Positions 25,548-33,921 of a stretch of 64,000 bases of DNA are shown here, in pieces. The DNA comes from Ponticaulis sp. (GTDB taxonomy: Bacteria > Pseudomonadota > Alphaproteobacteria > Caulobacterales > Hyphomonadaceae), in assembly GCA_002723155.1 (NCBI GenBank), contig PBNO01000003.1, forward strand, positions 234,932 to 298,931. The letters are read 5' to 3'. The position numbers and the translations under genes were made by a program. The notes beneath the pieces were generated by a model. That model was not told where the DNA came from. It did not search any database and worked only from the letters and a program-made list of their open reading frames with translations. Each line of letters opens with the position of its first letter. The first letter of the stretch is position 1.

Positions 25548-25769
25548 ATGACCACGAAGAACAGTTATTCAGTCGGCGACAGAGTGGAATGGGATTGGGG
25601 AAACGGCACGGCCTCCGGTGAAGTGCAAAAGGTGTACACTCAAAAACGAACTCTGAAGATCAAAGGAGAAGACGTCACCCGTGACGCAAGCGAAGACTGC
25701 CCAGCCTACAGAATCGAGACCGAAGATTCAGAGGTGCTCAAAAGCCATTCGGAACTTCGTAAGGCCTAG
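25548..25769 (+). CDS. DUF2945 (HVA1/Tudor-like) protein
   Basis: This 73-residue protein has the typical DUF2945 beta-barrel pattern: YSVGDRVEWDWGNGTASGEV at the start, then KGEDVTRDASEDCPAYRIE. The family is small and widespread in proteobacteria, with a predicted Tudor-like SH3 barrel; its biochemical role is not settled. The ATG follows AAAGGAAG. It diverges from pyrD. Confidence 0.85.
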   Translation: MTTKNSYSVGDRVEWDWGNGTASGEVQKVYTQKRTLKIKGEDVTRDASEDCPAYRIETEDSEVLKSHSELRKA

Positions 25770-25791
25770 CATAGCGAACGCACTAAAATAG

Positions 25792-25805
25792 GTAGACATT
25801 CCTAC
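25792..25805. promoter_or_regulatory. Candidate operator of the S24 repressor gene
   Basis: GTAG-(6 nt)-CTAC lies 44-57 bp upstream of the repressor ATG. An autoregulatory site is plausible; the short arms make this tentative. Confidence 0.25.
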
Positions 25806-25848
25806 ATAATGTGGTAATTATCGGAAAACATACCCATAGGAGGTGGGC

Positions 25849-26466
25849 ATGCGACATTCCGATATGTGGAAGGGCCTCGATCTTCTTGCCGAGCGTCATG
25901 GCCTTTCAGCCTCAGGCCTTGCCCGCGCCGCCGGTCTCGACCCAACATCATTCAACAAATCCAAGCGCGTTTCACGCGATGGCAAAGCCCGCTGGCCCTC
26001 AACGGAAAGCGTCTCACGCGCGCTGAAAGCGGTCGGCTCCACCTTTGAAGAGTTCGCAGACCTTGTGGAAGGTCGCCCGGGGCGATCCGTTCCCCTCATC
26101 GGCCTCGCGCAGGCTGGCAATGACGGCTATTTCGATGATTCAGGCTTTCCCGTCGGGCAAGGCTGGGAAGCGATCCGCTTTCCGGGGCTGATGGATGAAG
26201 CTGTCTACGCGCTCGAAATCACAGGCGACTCTATGGAGCCCATCTTCCGCGAAGGCGACCGCGTTATCGTTGCGCCGGGCGCGCAGGTGCGCCGCGGCGA
26301 CCGAGTCGTCGCCAAAACCGTTCGGGGTGAAATTCTGGCTAAAACGCTTGGCCGCACGACTGAAGACACGGTGGAACTGATCTCAGCCAATCCCGCCTAT
26401 CCAGTTCGCAAGGAAGCCCGCTCTTCGATCCGCTGGATGGCCCGTATTTTATGGGCCAGCCAGTAA
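25849..26466 (+). CDS. LexA-like S24 self-cleaving repressor (XRE-type HTH)
   Basis: This 205-residue protein has an N-terminal HTH domain (about 1-75) and an S24 peptidase domain. Ser128 (GDSMEP) and Lys165 (EILAKTL) are 37 residues apart, the same spacing as LexA Ser119/Lys156. An Ala89-Gly90 pair in GLAQAGNDG could be the autocleavage site. ATG 25849 is chosen because AGGAGGT lies just upstream; a GTG two codons earlier overlaps that site. Such proteins are phage CI-like or stress-responsive repressors. No prophage genes are nearby, so it is probably a chromosomal stress regulator. Confidence 0.88.
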   Translation: MRHSDMWKGLDLLAERHGLSASGLARAAGLDPTSFNKSKRVSRDGKARWPSTESVSRALKAVGSTFEEFADLVEGRPGRSVPLIGLAQAGNDGYFDDSGFPVGQGWEAIRFPGLMDEAVYALEITGDSMEPIFREGDRVIVAPGAQVRRGDRVVAKTVRGEILAKTLGRTTEDTVELISANPAYPVRKEARSSIRWMARILWASQ

Positions 26467-26487
26467 GATCAAAGATCACGCAACAGA

Positions 26488-26934
26488 TCAGGCGAAGACT
26501 TCCGCATCCACCTCTCTCGGTCGGTGCGGAAGCATTTTATGGTAGATGAACGCTTTCCAGATCCCGCGCCCCAGGAAAAACGGACCAATCAGGTTGATCC
26601 AGCCAGGATTGGTGACCTGTCCTTCCATGAGCGCCAGAACGAATTCGGCCCAATTCAGAATGAAGAAGATCATGCCCAAGATCAGCGCAACGCGCGATTT
26701 CATAAACCAGCCGAAAAAGCCCAGCGCAGCCGCAAATGCGATGTAGAGGCCAAGCGTCACCTGCAGATAAATCTCTTCACCGGGAGGTGTATCGACCATG
26801 TTAACGTCGAAGAACATCAGCCCAAGCTGAAGCGCAGCGAGCCCGGCCAGCAGCCATAGCATGACCGCGCCGCCCTTCACGGCTTTTCGCGCGATCAGAA
26901 ATCCTGTTTCATCGAACGTCTGAGTGTTTTCCAT
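26488..26934 (-). CDS. Inner-membrane protein, four TM helices
   Basis: This 148-residue protein has four hydrophobic segments (about 20-42, 58-77, 83-103, 112-130) and a polar C-terminus. The ATG follows GGGAGGG. It has no recognised family. It stands alone between the S24 repressor and the bacteriohemerythrin. Confidence 0.7.
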   Translation of the reverse strand: MENTQTFDETGFLIARKAVKGGAVMLWLLAGLAALQLGLMFFDVNMVDTPPGEEIYLQVTLGLYIAFAAALGFFGWFMKSRVALILGMIFFILNWAEFVLALMEGQVTNPGWINLIGPFFLGRGIWKAFIYHKMLPHRPREVDAEVFA

Positions 26935-27011
26935 GGCAAATCCCTCCCCACCATTCAGAAGGGCAGATCATCAGCAAGGATTAGGAAACACAAGCCTAAA
27001 TTGATACAAAC

Positions 27012-27416
27012 CTAACTTGCCAGCTTTTGCGCGTTAGGGCCGTACTGCATATCAATGCCTTTAATGTGTGCGGTCAGCCAGTGTTTAAGGAAGAAGAAGA
27101 ACCCGTCTTCCAGCTTGCCATGGCTGGCATGTGCCGCTTCGGCGTAACCAGTGAACTTCTTCAGAAGGTCTTCATGGATGAGTTTATGCGTTTTGAACTT
27201 CGGATAGCCGGAGCGCTCCATAAAGTCTTCTTCATCCTTGAAATGCTTAACCGTTGCCGCGCCAAGCGCATCGAGAATATCGAGGACTTCCTTACCAGTT
27301 TTTCCGGCGTCTCGGGCATCGTGCAGGCGGTTCATCAGGTTCAGCAGCCCCTGATGTTCGCGATTCATCTGATCGACACCAACATCCAGGCTCGCATCCC
27401 AGTTCATAATGGTCAT
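27012..27416 (-). CDS. Bacteriohemerythrin
   Basis: This 134-residue non-heme di-iron protein binds O2 reversibly. The full ligand set is visible by position: His21, His58, Glu62, His77, His81, His112 or His117, and Asp122. The start MTIMNWDASLDVG is chosen by the family N-terminus and a GGAG site 8 nt upstream; the longer open frame is not used. As a single-domain protein it may store or deliver O2 or sense it. It has no fused signalling domain. Confidence 0.9.
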   Translation of the reverse strand: MTIMNWDASLDVGVDQMNREHQGLLNLMNRLHDARDAGKTGKEVLDILDALGAATVKHFKDEEDFMERSGYPKFKTHKLIHEDLLKKFTGYAEAAHASHGKLEDGFFFFLKHWLTAHIKGIDMQYGPNAQKLAS

Positions 27417-27677
27417 TACAGGTCTCCAACAGCAAAATCTGGAAATACCCATACAAATAGACCGGTTAATATCCGGTACGCTTTTATTCATCATTTTCGC
27501 GCTATTGACGAAAAAAGAGAGAAAAGGCTGAGAAATAATTCGCCAGCAATCACGGGCCTTCTGCGCTTCTGCGCGAGAGATTTCCACAGGCCATTAACGA
27601 ATCGTTAATCCGGTGGCTTGCCTGATTCTGCGAATACGTCGAGTCTTTCTTCACTCACGAATAAAGGACCACCCCCA

Positions 27678-28058
27678 ATGGCCCGCATAAGCACGCAAAA
27701 TGCACTCGAAATCTGGTGTGATGTCACCTCTCAGGTGGTCAGCGGCGACTGGCCCGACCTGACGCTCCGCCAGCAGGCAATCCTGATGCAGGTATACCTG
27801 AAGCCACAACCTCACACAGTCCGCGGCCTGGCCCGCACGCTGAACATCACCAAGCCGGCTGTCACACGCGCGATCGACGCCCTGTCAGCTCTGGATCTGG
27901 TCAAACGGAAGAAAGACCCGTCCGACCTGCGCAATGTTCTGATCCAGCGCACGGTGAAGGGATCGGTATTCCTCAGCGAGTTCTCTGAACTCTTTATCAA
28001 GGAAGCGTCGGAACGCGGCCTGATCAGCGAGGAAGATACAGAAAAGGCGGCCGCTTAG
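27678..28058 (+). CDS. MarR-type winged-helix regulator
   Basis: This 126-residue protein has the winged-helix segment TVRGLARTLNITKPAVTRAIDALSALDLV with a wing (KKDPSDLRNVLIQRT). It is shorter than most MarR proteins, lacking part of the N-terminal dimer helix. The start MARISTQNALEIW is chosen because AAAGGA precedes it; the ORF is open further upstream without support. The target is unknown. Confidence 0.8.
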   Translation: MARISTQNALEIWCDVTSQVVSGDWPDLTLRQQAILMQVYLKPQPHTVRGLARTLNITKPAVTRAIDALSALDLVKRKKDPSDLRNVLIQRTVKGSVFLSEFSELFIKEASERGLISEEDTEKAAA

Positions 28059-28072
28059 GACCGCCTTTCTTA
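28041..28072. terminator. Terminator overlapping the MarR-type gene stop
   Basis: AAAGGCGG-(10 nt)-CCGCCTTT is followed by CTTAATT. It covers the stop codon and sits against the convergent DUF4167 gene. Confidence 0.7.
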
Positions 28073-28078
28073 ATTGGC

Positions 28079-28729
28079 TTAGCTGTCGACAGCTTCGACA
28101 CTGTCTGTGTCGAGATCGCTGGCAGGCGTACGCGCCATCATGGCGCGAAGGCCGGCATCATCATCAGAACCATTGTCATCAGATGCTTTAGCGTTGCTCG
28201 CTTCATCGTCATTGCGACGGCGGCGCGCTGGACGGCGGCGACGCGTTTCCTTGCGCTCACCTTCATCAGACTCTGAGTCAGAAGACGCTTCTTCAGCCTG
28301 ATCATCATCGCTGTCGCCATCAACAACCTTCATCTCGTCGACATTGTTATTGTCGCGGTCACGATTGCGGTCGTTGCGGTTATTGCGGCGGTTGCGGCCC
28401 TGATTGCGATCCTGACGCTCTGAATTCTCGCCGGACTGGTCGTCAGCGCTCGCTTCATTGTCCTGATCATCCGATCCATCCTGATCGTCCTGCGGAGGAC
28501 GCTCTTTCGGCTGGTTCGCCATCATAATACGGAAATAGTGTTCCGCGTGCTGGAAGTAAGCTTCCGCATTAATTCGATCGCCAGAGGTTTGAGCATCCCG
28601 GGCATACTGGAGATATTTGTCGTAAATCTGGTTGGCGTTACCACGAATTTTTACGTCCGGTCCATTGCTCTCATATGAACGATTGGCCGGATTGCTTGGC
28701 TTACGCCCACGCCCACTTCGGCGTTTCAT
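28079..28729 (-). CDS. DUF4167 protein (alphaproteobacterial)
   Basis: This 216-residue protein has the conserved DUF4167 head: a basic MKRRSGRGRKPSN start and a helical NQIYDKYLQYARDAQTSGDRI segment ending HAEHYFRIM (about 35-70). A long acidic/basic disordered tail rich in Asp, Arg and Asn follows. Such proteins are nearly universal in Alphaproteobacteria, often near prfA-prmC as here. The basic head and disordered tail suggest RNA or ribosome contact; the function is unproven. The ATG follows AGGA. Confidence 0.88.
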   Translation of the reverse strand: MKRRSGRGRKPSNPANRSYESNGPDVKIRGNANQIYDKYLQYARDAQTSGDRINAEAYFQHAEHYFRIMMANQPKERPPQDDQDGSDDQDNEASADDQSGENSERQDRNQGRNRRNNRNDRNRDRDNNNVDEMKVVDGDSDDDQAEEASSDSESDEGERKETRRRRPARRRRNDDEASNAKASDDNGSDDDAGLRAMMARTPASDLDTDSVEAVDS

Positions 28730-28897
28730 ATATCCATCCTGCGTCTGCTGATAGCCAGTAGCTAACTACTAGAAATGACAGCCCTTCGTTCAGTGCATCA
28801 GTTTCAACGAATCTGAAGGGGAGCCCCGACTTAAACCAGTCAACTGGTTCGCGTACTTCTGCCTAGCGTCAATCTTCGATTCCGCCAAGCCCTTTTT

Positions 28898-29758
28898 TCA
28901 CTGTTTTCTTCCGAGTACCACACGATCATGCCCTGAAAAGTCTTTCAGAATGGTCAATTCCGCAAAACCATGCCCATCCATCAGTTTCTCAACGGCTTTT
29001 CCCTGATCATAACCGATTTCAAAGGCAAGCCATGCCCCTGCCTTCAAACTGTCATCACAAAGGCTTGTGATCGCACGATAGGCATCAAGGCCATCTTCGC
29101 CACCATCAAGCGCCAGATGCGGATCATGATTGAGCACTTCCGGGTCGAGCGTCTTCATGACATCAGAGACGATATAGGGCGGATTAGACACAACGATGTC
29201 GGCCTGAGAGATCGCTTCGCGCCCTACCTCCCAGCTGCCCTCAATGAAGGCCACACGGTTCTGAACGCCCACCCGAACAGCATTCTCGCGCGCAAGGCTC
29301 AGCGCATCAGGGCTGAGATCGACAGCTGTTCCCGTCCAGCGGGGGCGATAGTGCAGAAAGCTTTGCAGAAGACAGCCCGTGCCCGTGCCGAGATCGACAA
29401 CGCGTCCCTGCTCTACGCCCTCAGTCAGAGACAGCGCCGCTTCAACTAGCCTTTCACTATCTGAGCGCGGCGCCAGTGCGCGCTCGTCGGTGAGAAAGCT
29501 CAGCCCCATAAAGTCGACATGCCCGATGATGAGCGAGACCGGCTCACGGTTCTTACGGCGCGCAATCATCTTATCGAACAGGGCGGCCAGCGTATCATCT
29601 ACGATGTCCTGCTCACGCATGATGAAGTCGGATGAAGAGATGCCCGCCGCCTCGAACAGCAAAAACTTTGCGTCCTCGCGCGCGCCGTCAATGCCAGCCG
29701 CATCGAGCTGCGATGCGCCCCTCTGAAGAAGCTCCCGATACGTCAGCCCAGTGCTCAC
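28898..29758 (-). CDS. prmC: Release-factor glutamine methyltransferase
   Basis: This 286-residue SAM-dependent methyltransferase modifies the Gln of the GGQ motif in release factors RF1/RF2, raising termination efficiency. The AdoMet loop DLGTGTG and the catalytic NPPY are present. The start is GTG, overlapping the stop of the MOSC gene by 4 bp (GTGA). It belongs to the prfA-MOSC-prmC operon, so its substrate is encoded two genes upstream. Confidence 0.93.
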   Translation of the reverse strand: MSTGLTYRELLQRGASQLDAAGIDGAREDAKFLLFEAAGISSSDFIMREQDIVDDTLAALFDKMIARRKNREPVSLIIGHVDFMGLSFLTDERALAPRSDSERLVEAALSLTEGVEQGRVVDLGTGTGCLLQSFLHYRPRWTGTAVDLSPDALSLARENAVRVGVQNRVAFIEGSWEVGREAISQADIVVSNPPYIVSDVMKTLDPEVLNHDPHLALDGGEDGLDAYRAITSLCDDSLKAGAWLAFEIGYDQGKAVEKLMDGHGFAELTILKDFSGHDRVVLGRKQ

Positions 29759-30522
29759 GCCCGCTCCAGCCGGTCGCCAACACGCACAATGCCGGTTTTA
29801 GCGACATGCGCGTACAGCCCGAGCGTGTTGCGCCCGAAATGCTTGTGCAGCAGCGGCACGGTATCAAGATCATAGCCCTGTCCGTCCGGGCTGGCGTGTG
29901 TCGCCCTGCAGCGGACCGTTGGCTTGAAGACACGAAGCTCTGCTTCGCCAAGCTTCAGAATATCGCCCTCAGCCCATTCGTCTTCTTCCCAGGCAGACAG
30001 CCCGTCAAAGACGAGATTCATGCGAAAGCGGGAGGCTTCGACCTCGCGACCAAACGACTGCGATACCGCATCAACGCTCGCCAGATTGAGAAGCGAGACA
30101 TGGCCAAGATGATGGTCTGAGAACCGGAACGCGCCCGGCGCTTCCAGAACCTTTAGCGGCCCCGGAAAGGCCTCACCGAAACTCGATGCCAGGTAATCTG
30201 CGAGCCTATCGCGCCCGGCTACGTCACGAAGACTGAACGCGCGAGTCTTGCCCGCCTCATCTGTGATGTGAAACTGACCGCTCGCCTCGTCAAAACGCGT
30301 TTGAAGCTTTGCCACCACCGCGCTGCGCGCCAGCACTGTAAACTTCATCTTGCTGACATGTGCAGGCGCATCCGGATCAAACCCTGACGGGCCATTCTCA
30401 ATCGCGTAGACGCGATCTGCGGGAAAGCCTTCGCCCTCGGTCAGAGTAACGGCATCCACCGCCTCAGGCGTGAAACCCTTCACCGGATGGCGGTAAATCG
30501 CTGCAAGCCGCCCTGCCGACAT
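29755..30522 (-). CDS. MOSC-domain protein
   Basis: This 255-residue protein has the MOSC N-terminal beta barrel (IYRHPVKGFTPEAV) and a C-terminal MOSC core with the conserved Cys in RVFKPTVRCRATH. MOSC proteins bind molybdenum cofactor and transfer sulfur or reduce N-hydroxylated compounds. It lies between prfA and prmC, starting 2 nt after the prfA stop and overlapping prmC by 4 bp. This is a co-expression arrangement without an obvious functional link. Confidence 0.87.
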   Translation of the reverse strand: MSAGRLAAIYRHPVKGFTPEAVDAVTLTEGEGFPADRVYAIENGPSGFDPDAPAHVSKMKFTVLARSAVVAKLQTRFDEASGQFHITDEAGKTRAFSLRDVAGRDRLADYLASSFGEAFPGPLKVLEAPGAFRFSDHHLGHVSLLNLASVDAVSQSFGREVEASRFRMNLVFDGLSAWEEDEWAEGDILKLGEAELRVFKPTVRCRATHASPDGQGYDLDTVPLLHKHFGRNTLGLYAHVAKTGIVRVGDRLERA

Positions 30523-30524
30523 GA

Positions 30525-31601
30525 TCAGCCTTCAGCTTCCATATCTGCGAGCTTGGCGGCCTGATCTTCTGCCAGAAGCGCGTTGATCACATCGCCAAGA
30601 TCATCACCCGCCAGAACGGTATCCATTTTATGGAGCGTCAACTTGATACGGTGATCGGACACGCGGTTTTCCGGGAAGTTATAGGTGCGGATTTTCTCTG
30701 AACGGTCACCGGAGCCAACCTGCGACTTACGGGCCTCAGAGCGCGCAGCGTCTTTCTCTTCGCGCTCTTTCTCATAGAGACGGACTTTGAGAACTTCCAT
30801 CGCTTTGGCGCGGTTGGCGTGCTGGGACTTCTCAGATGAGGTCACGACGATACCGGTTGGAAGGTGGGTGATCCGGACGGCAGAGTCAGTCGTGTTAACG
30901 TGCTGACCACCCGCGCCAGACGCGCGCATCGTGTCGATGCGGATGTCTTCCTGTTTGACTTCAATTTCGACATTCTCTGGCGCTGGCAGAACCGCCACGG
31001 TCGCCGCCGAGGTGTGAATACGCCCGCCGCTCTCAGTCTTTGGAACCCGCTGCACGCGATGCACACCGGATTCAAACTTCAGCTTACCGAACACGCCATC
31101 GCCTTCGATTTCTGCGATGATTTCTTTATAGCCGCCCGCATCACCCTCAGACGCAGAGATGACATTCATCTTCCAGCCCTGAAGCTGAGCATAGCGTTGG
31201 TACATGCGGAAAAGATCGCCCGCGAACAATGCCGCTTCATCACCACCGGTACCGGCACGCACTTCGAGCACCGCGTTCGCATCATCATCCTGATCTTTCG
31301 GCAGAAGCAGGATCTGAACTTCGTTCTCAAGATCGGGGATCGACTCTTTCAGCGCGTAATATTCCTCGCGCGCGAGCTCCGCCATGTCGGGATCATCGCC
31401 CTCCATCATGGTTTCGGCTTCTTCGTAGTCGGCGCGGGCCTGCGCGAGCTCTTTTGCCTTCTCGGCAACAGGGCGCAGTTCGGCATGCTCTTTCGACAGC
31501 GCAACAATCTCGTCCGGATCGGACACCGCACCCATACGGGCTTCGACTTCCTCAAAGCGGTCGATTACCTGTTCGAGGCGGTGCGCTGGAATAGTGGCCA
31601 T
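30525..31601 (-). CDS. prfA: Peptide chain release factor 1
   Basis: This 358-residue class I release factor recognises UAA/UAG. The GGQ catalytic motif lies in [19 protein letters not shown], and the last domain [14 protein letters not shown] is typical. Length is standard. An AGGAG site lies 11 nt before the ATG. First gene of prfA-MOSC-prmC. Confidence 0.95.
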   Translation of the reverse strand: MATIPAHRLEQVIDRFEEVEARMGAVSDPDEIVALSKEHAELRPVAEKAKELAQARADYEEAETMMEGDDPDMAELAREEYYALKESIPDLENEVQILLLPKDQDDDANAVLEVRAGTGGDEAALFAGDLFRMYQRYAQLQGWKMNVISASEGDAGGYKEIIAEIEGDGVFGKLKFESGVHRVQRVPKTESGGRIHTSAATVAVLPAPENVEIEVKQEDIRIDTMRASGAGGQHVNTTDSAVRITHLPTGIVVTSSEKSQHANRAKAMEVLKVRLYEKEREEKDAARSEARKSQVGSGDRSEKIRTYNFPENRVSDHRIKLTLHKMDTVLAGDDLGDVINALLAEDQAAKLADMEAEG

Positions 31602-31673
31602 TGTCTGATGATCTCCTGGAAGACGCCTGAGATAATCGAAGTCTGCCCGAATGAACAGAGGGCAGCGTGAGTT

Positions 31674-32330
31674 TCAGCCCTCTACATAGCTGGCCGGCGG
31701 CTCGGGCAGAAGCTGCATCGGCGAGAGTGTATCCGCATCTATGCGCAGCTCCACCTGCTCCACCTCTTTCACTTTGGCGCTGCGATAGCGGATATGATGC
31801 CAGACGGCATCACCATCGGAATTCAGAAAATCGCGCAAAGAGAAAGACAGGCACGGAAACGCCTTCGAACTAAAATCATTGGCGAACAGAACGAGGGTCT
31901 GGCCGCTTTCCAGTTCCATCAACAAGATATCTGATTGCTCGCCGCTGCATTCAACGCGCATGACCGAGCGCGCATCCACTTGCGCGATCCGGACGCGACC
32001 AGCCTCGATCGCCGTTTCGAATTTGCGCTGATGGAGACGGGACTCGCCTAACATATCCTTGCTGATCCATGCGATCAGCAGAACGCCAAACCCGCCCCAG
32101 AACAGATAAAGCCAGACATCAATGCCGTGCGAGACGGCGATAGAAATCCAGCACATCACAGCGACCAGCACCGCAATGACAGGCAGCCTGATCAGCCGGT
32201 GAAAGTGCATTTTCAGCACCGACCGCGACACTCTGAGAAGATGCCTCAGATAGCGCAGCTCCGAAGCGGTCGCTGCGCGGTCTGTCGGCGTAAGAAATAC
32301 AGGGTCAGGCTGAAATGCGTCTTGTGTCAT
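31674..32330 (-). CDS. Unknown two-TM membrane protein
   Basis: This 218-residue protein has two membrane helices (about 48-68 and 72-90) and a C-terminal soluble domain (about 105-218) with a beta-strand pattern. Its ATG shares one base with the stop of the MAPEG gene (TGATG), so the two are co-translated. The family is not recognised. Confidence 0.7.
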   Translation of the reverse strand: MTQDAFQPDPVFLTPTDRAATASELRYLRHLLRVSRSVLKMHFHRLIRLPVIAVLVAVMCWISIAVSHGIDVWLYLFWGGFGVLLIAWISKDMLGESRLHQRKFETAIEAGRVRIAQVDARSVMRVECSGEQSDILLMELESGQTLVLFANDFSSKAFPCLSFSLRDFLNSDGDAVWHHIRYRSAKVKEVEQVELRIDADTLSPMQLLPEPPASYVEG

Positions 32331-32776
32331 CAGCCGAGGAATATGCGCAGAATCTCTCGCACCACAATGACAATCAGGCAGATTGTTGAAAGCGTGAAGA
32401 CGAGGAAACGCGACACGACATGATTAACCGTGCACTGGATCAGAGAATGCACAACACGCAGCACGACATAGCCCCACAATAGCGCGACATTCACGCTGTC
32501 ATGGCCACCGCCGAGAGACAGGAAGAATGCAAGCGCATAGAAGATCACAGGCTGTTCCAGCAAGTGATTGTAATTGTCTGCTTTGAACGCGACCGAATCC
32601 GGCAGTGCATTGGCAAGCTTGCCTGTGCGCTGTCCGTCCTGCGGATCAATACCGGCTTTGCTCATCGCGGGAATACGCGTGGCATACATCCAGACCCAGA
32701 TAATCAGCGTCCATGTGATCAACGCCAATACCGGCAGTAATGCTGCGCTATTCAGGCTTTCCATCGTTGTAGGCAT
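32330..32776 (-). CDS. MAPEG-family membrane protein
   Basis: This 148-residue protein has four membrane helices and the MAPEG-like ADNYNHLLEQPVIFYAL and YVVLRVVHSLIQCTVNHV segments, as in microsomal glutathione-transferase relatives. Bacterial members are usually uncharacterised. The start MPTTMES follows GGGAGAGA; the longer frame is not supported. It is coupled to the downstream two-TM gene. Confidence 0.88.
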   Translation of the reverse strand: MPTTMESLNSAALLPVLALITWTLIIWVWMYATRIPAMSKAGIDPQDGQRTGKLANALPDSVAFKADNYNHLLEQPVIFYALAFFLSLGGGHDSVNVALLWGYVVLRVVHSLIQCTVNHVVSRFLVFTLSTICLIVIVVREILRIFLG

Positions 32777-32894
32777 ATCTCTCTCCCGTTGTTTTTCTGG
32801 CACCTTATCTCAACGAACGCACAAACCTAGTTGAAAAGTCGAAACGAGTATGGTTAACCTGAATACAACTTAAACGTGCATTTTGGAGACTTGG

Positions 32895-33404
32895 ATGGCG
32901 GATACTGCAACACTCAGCGAAAATGCCAATGCCCCACAGCCCGAAAACTGGGGACTAACGGCTGTGCGCACAGCCCTTCAGCCGGAGGGGCGCACGCGTG
33001 ATTTGCCTTTCATGAGAACGGCTGGCCTTTCAGAAACACTGGAGCTGATCGACACTGGGCCGGGATATCTCACCCTCGCCTGGCGGGCAGAAGCGCCCCT
33101 CGACAGTTATGACGGCATCATTCAGGGCGGCATGCAGACTGTCGTGGCGGATGTCGCGCAAGGCCACGCCTTCTCTACGCTGCTGGAGGAACCACGCGGC
33201 TTTTCAACCGTTGATTTATCATCGCGCTACCTACGTCCGATGCCATCCGGGCAGACCTATACGGTGGAAACGAAGGTGACGGAAAAGACCCGTCGGACAG
33301 CGCTGATAGAGACAACAATCAGACGTTCGGATGGCAAACCCGTCAGCCACTTCCTCGGAAGCTGGCAGATCGTCCAACGCGATTTCAAACTGAAATCCGC
33401 CTGA
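32895..33404 (+). CDS. PaaI-type hotdog thioesterase
   Basis: This 169-residue hotdog protein has the central helix segment GIIQGGMQTVVADVAQGHA and strand SSRYLRPMPSGQTYTVE of PaaI-type acyl-CoA thioesterases. ATG 32895 is used because GGAG lies 6 nt upstream; the open frame begins 4 codons earlier with TTG inside that site. It is not clustered with other acyl-CoA genes. Confidence 0.85.
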   Translation: MADTATLSENANAPQPENWGLTAVRTALQPEGRTRDLPFMRTAGLSETLELIDTGPGYLTLAWRAEAPLDSYDGIIQGGMQTVVADVAQGHAFSTLLEEPRGFSTVDLSSRYLRPMPSGQTYTVETKVTEKTRRTALIETTIRRSDGKPVSHFLGSWQIVQRDFKLKSA

Positions 33405-33420
33405 AGTTTTCGCTCAACTG

Positions 33421-33451
33421 TGCCAGCCTCTCATAAGGCTGGCAGCTTTTT
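33421..33451 (+). terminator. Terminator after thioesterase
   Basis: TGCCAGCCT-(6 nt)-AGGCTGGCA is followed by GCTTTTTAT. Confidence 0.8.
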
Positions 33452-33465
33452 ATGGAGCAGCGAAT

Positions 33466-33840
33466 CTAGTCGTCGCCGTGATCGAGTTCGGCTTCCTTCG
33501 CCTTGTTCGCCACCTGCAGCGCCATCATCAAAGACTTGGCCTTTGGAAGCATAATCAGGCTTGCAATGATCGTAACGACGGTCAGCACAAACATCAGAAA
33601 CAGTTTCAGAGCCAGACCGATATTCGCCATCGGAATGATAAATCCGAATGGTGCAAAGATGATCAGCACGATGAAACCAACGAAGAAGGCCGGCCCGTCA
33701 GCCGTATCAGAGCTCAAAAAGTCCTGACCGCACGCCTGACAGTTCGGCTTGAATTTAAGATAGCCCCGGAACACACGGCCCTGGCCACAATTCGGGCAGC
33801 GCTCTGCTAGGCCTGCCGAGATAGGGGAAACTCTTGTCAT
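33466..33840 (-). CDS. DUF983 zinc-ribbon membrane protein
   Basis: This 124-residue protein has the DUF983 layout: an N-terminal double CxxC zinc ribbon (RCPNCGQGRVF and CQACGQDF) followed by two membrane helices (about 52-75 and 78-98). It is common in Alphaproteobacteria; its role is unknown, though members occur near cytochrome oxidase genes elsewhere. Confidence 0.87.
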   Translation of the reverse strand: MTRVSPISAGLAERCPNCGQGRVFRGYLKFKPNCQACGQDFLSSDTADGPAFFVGFIVLIIFAPFGFIIPMANIGLALKLFLMFVLTVVTIIASLIMLPKAKSLMMALQVANKAKEAELDHGDD

Positions 33841-33921
33841 ACCGGTCAGATGACGCCTCGGCTTTCAAAGGTCAACGCGACCTTTGAGCACAAAGCGATC
33901 ACACATCTGGCAGAACTGGAC

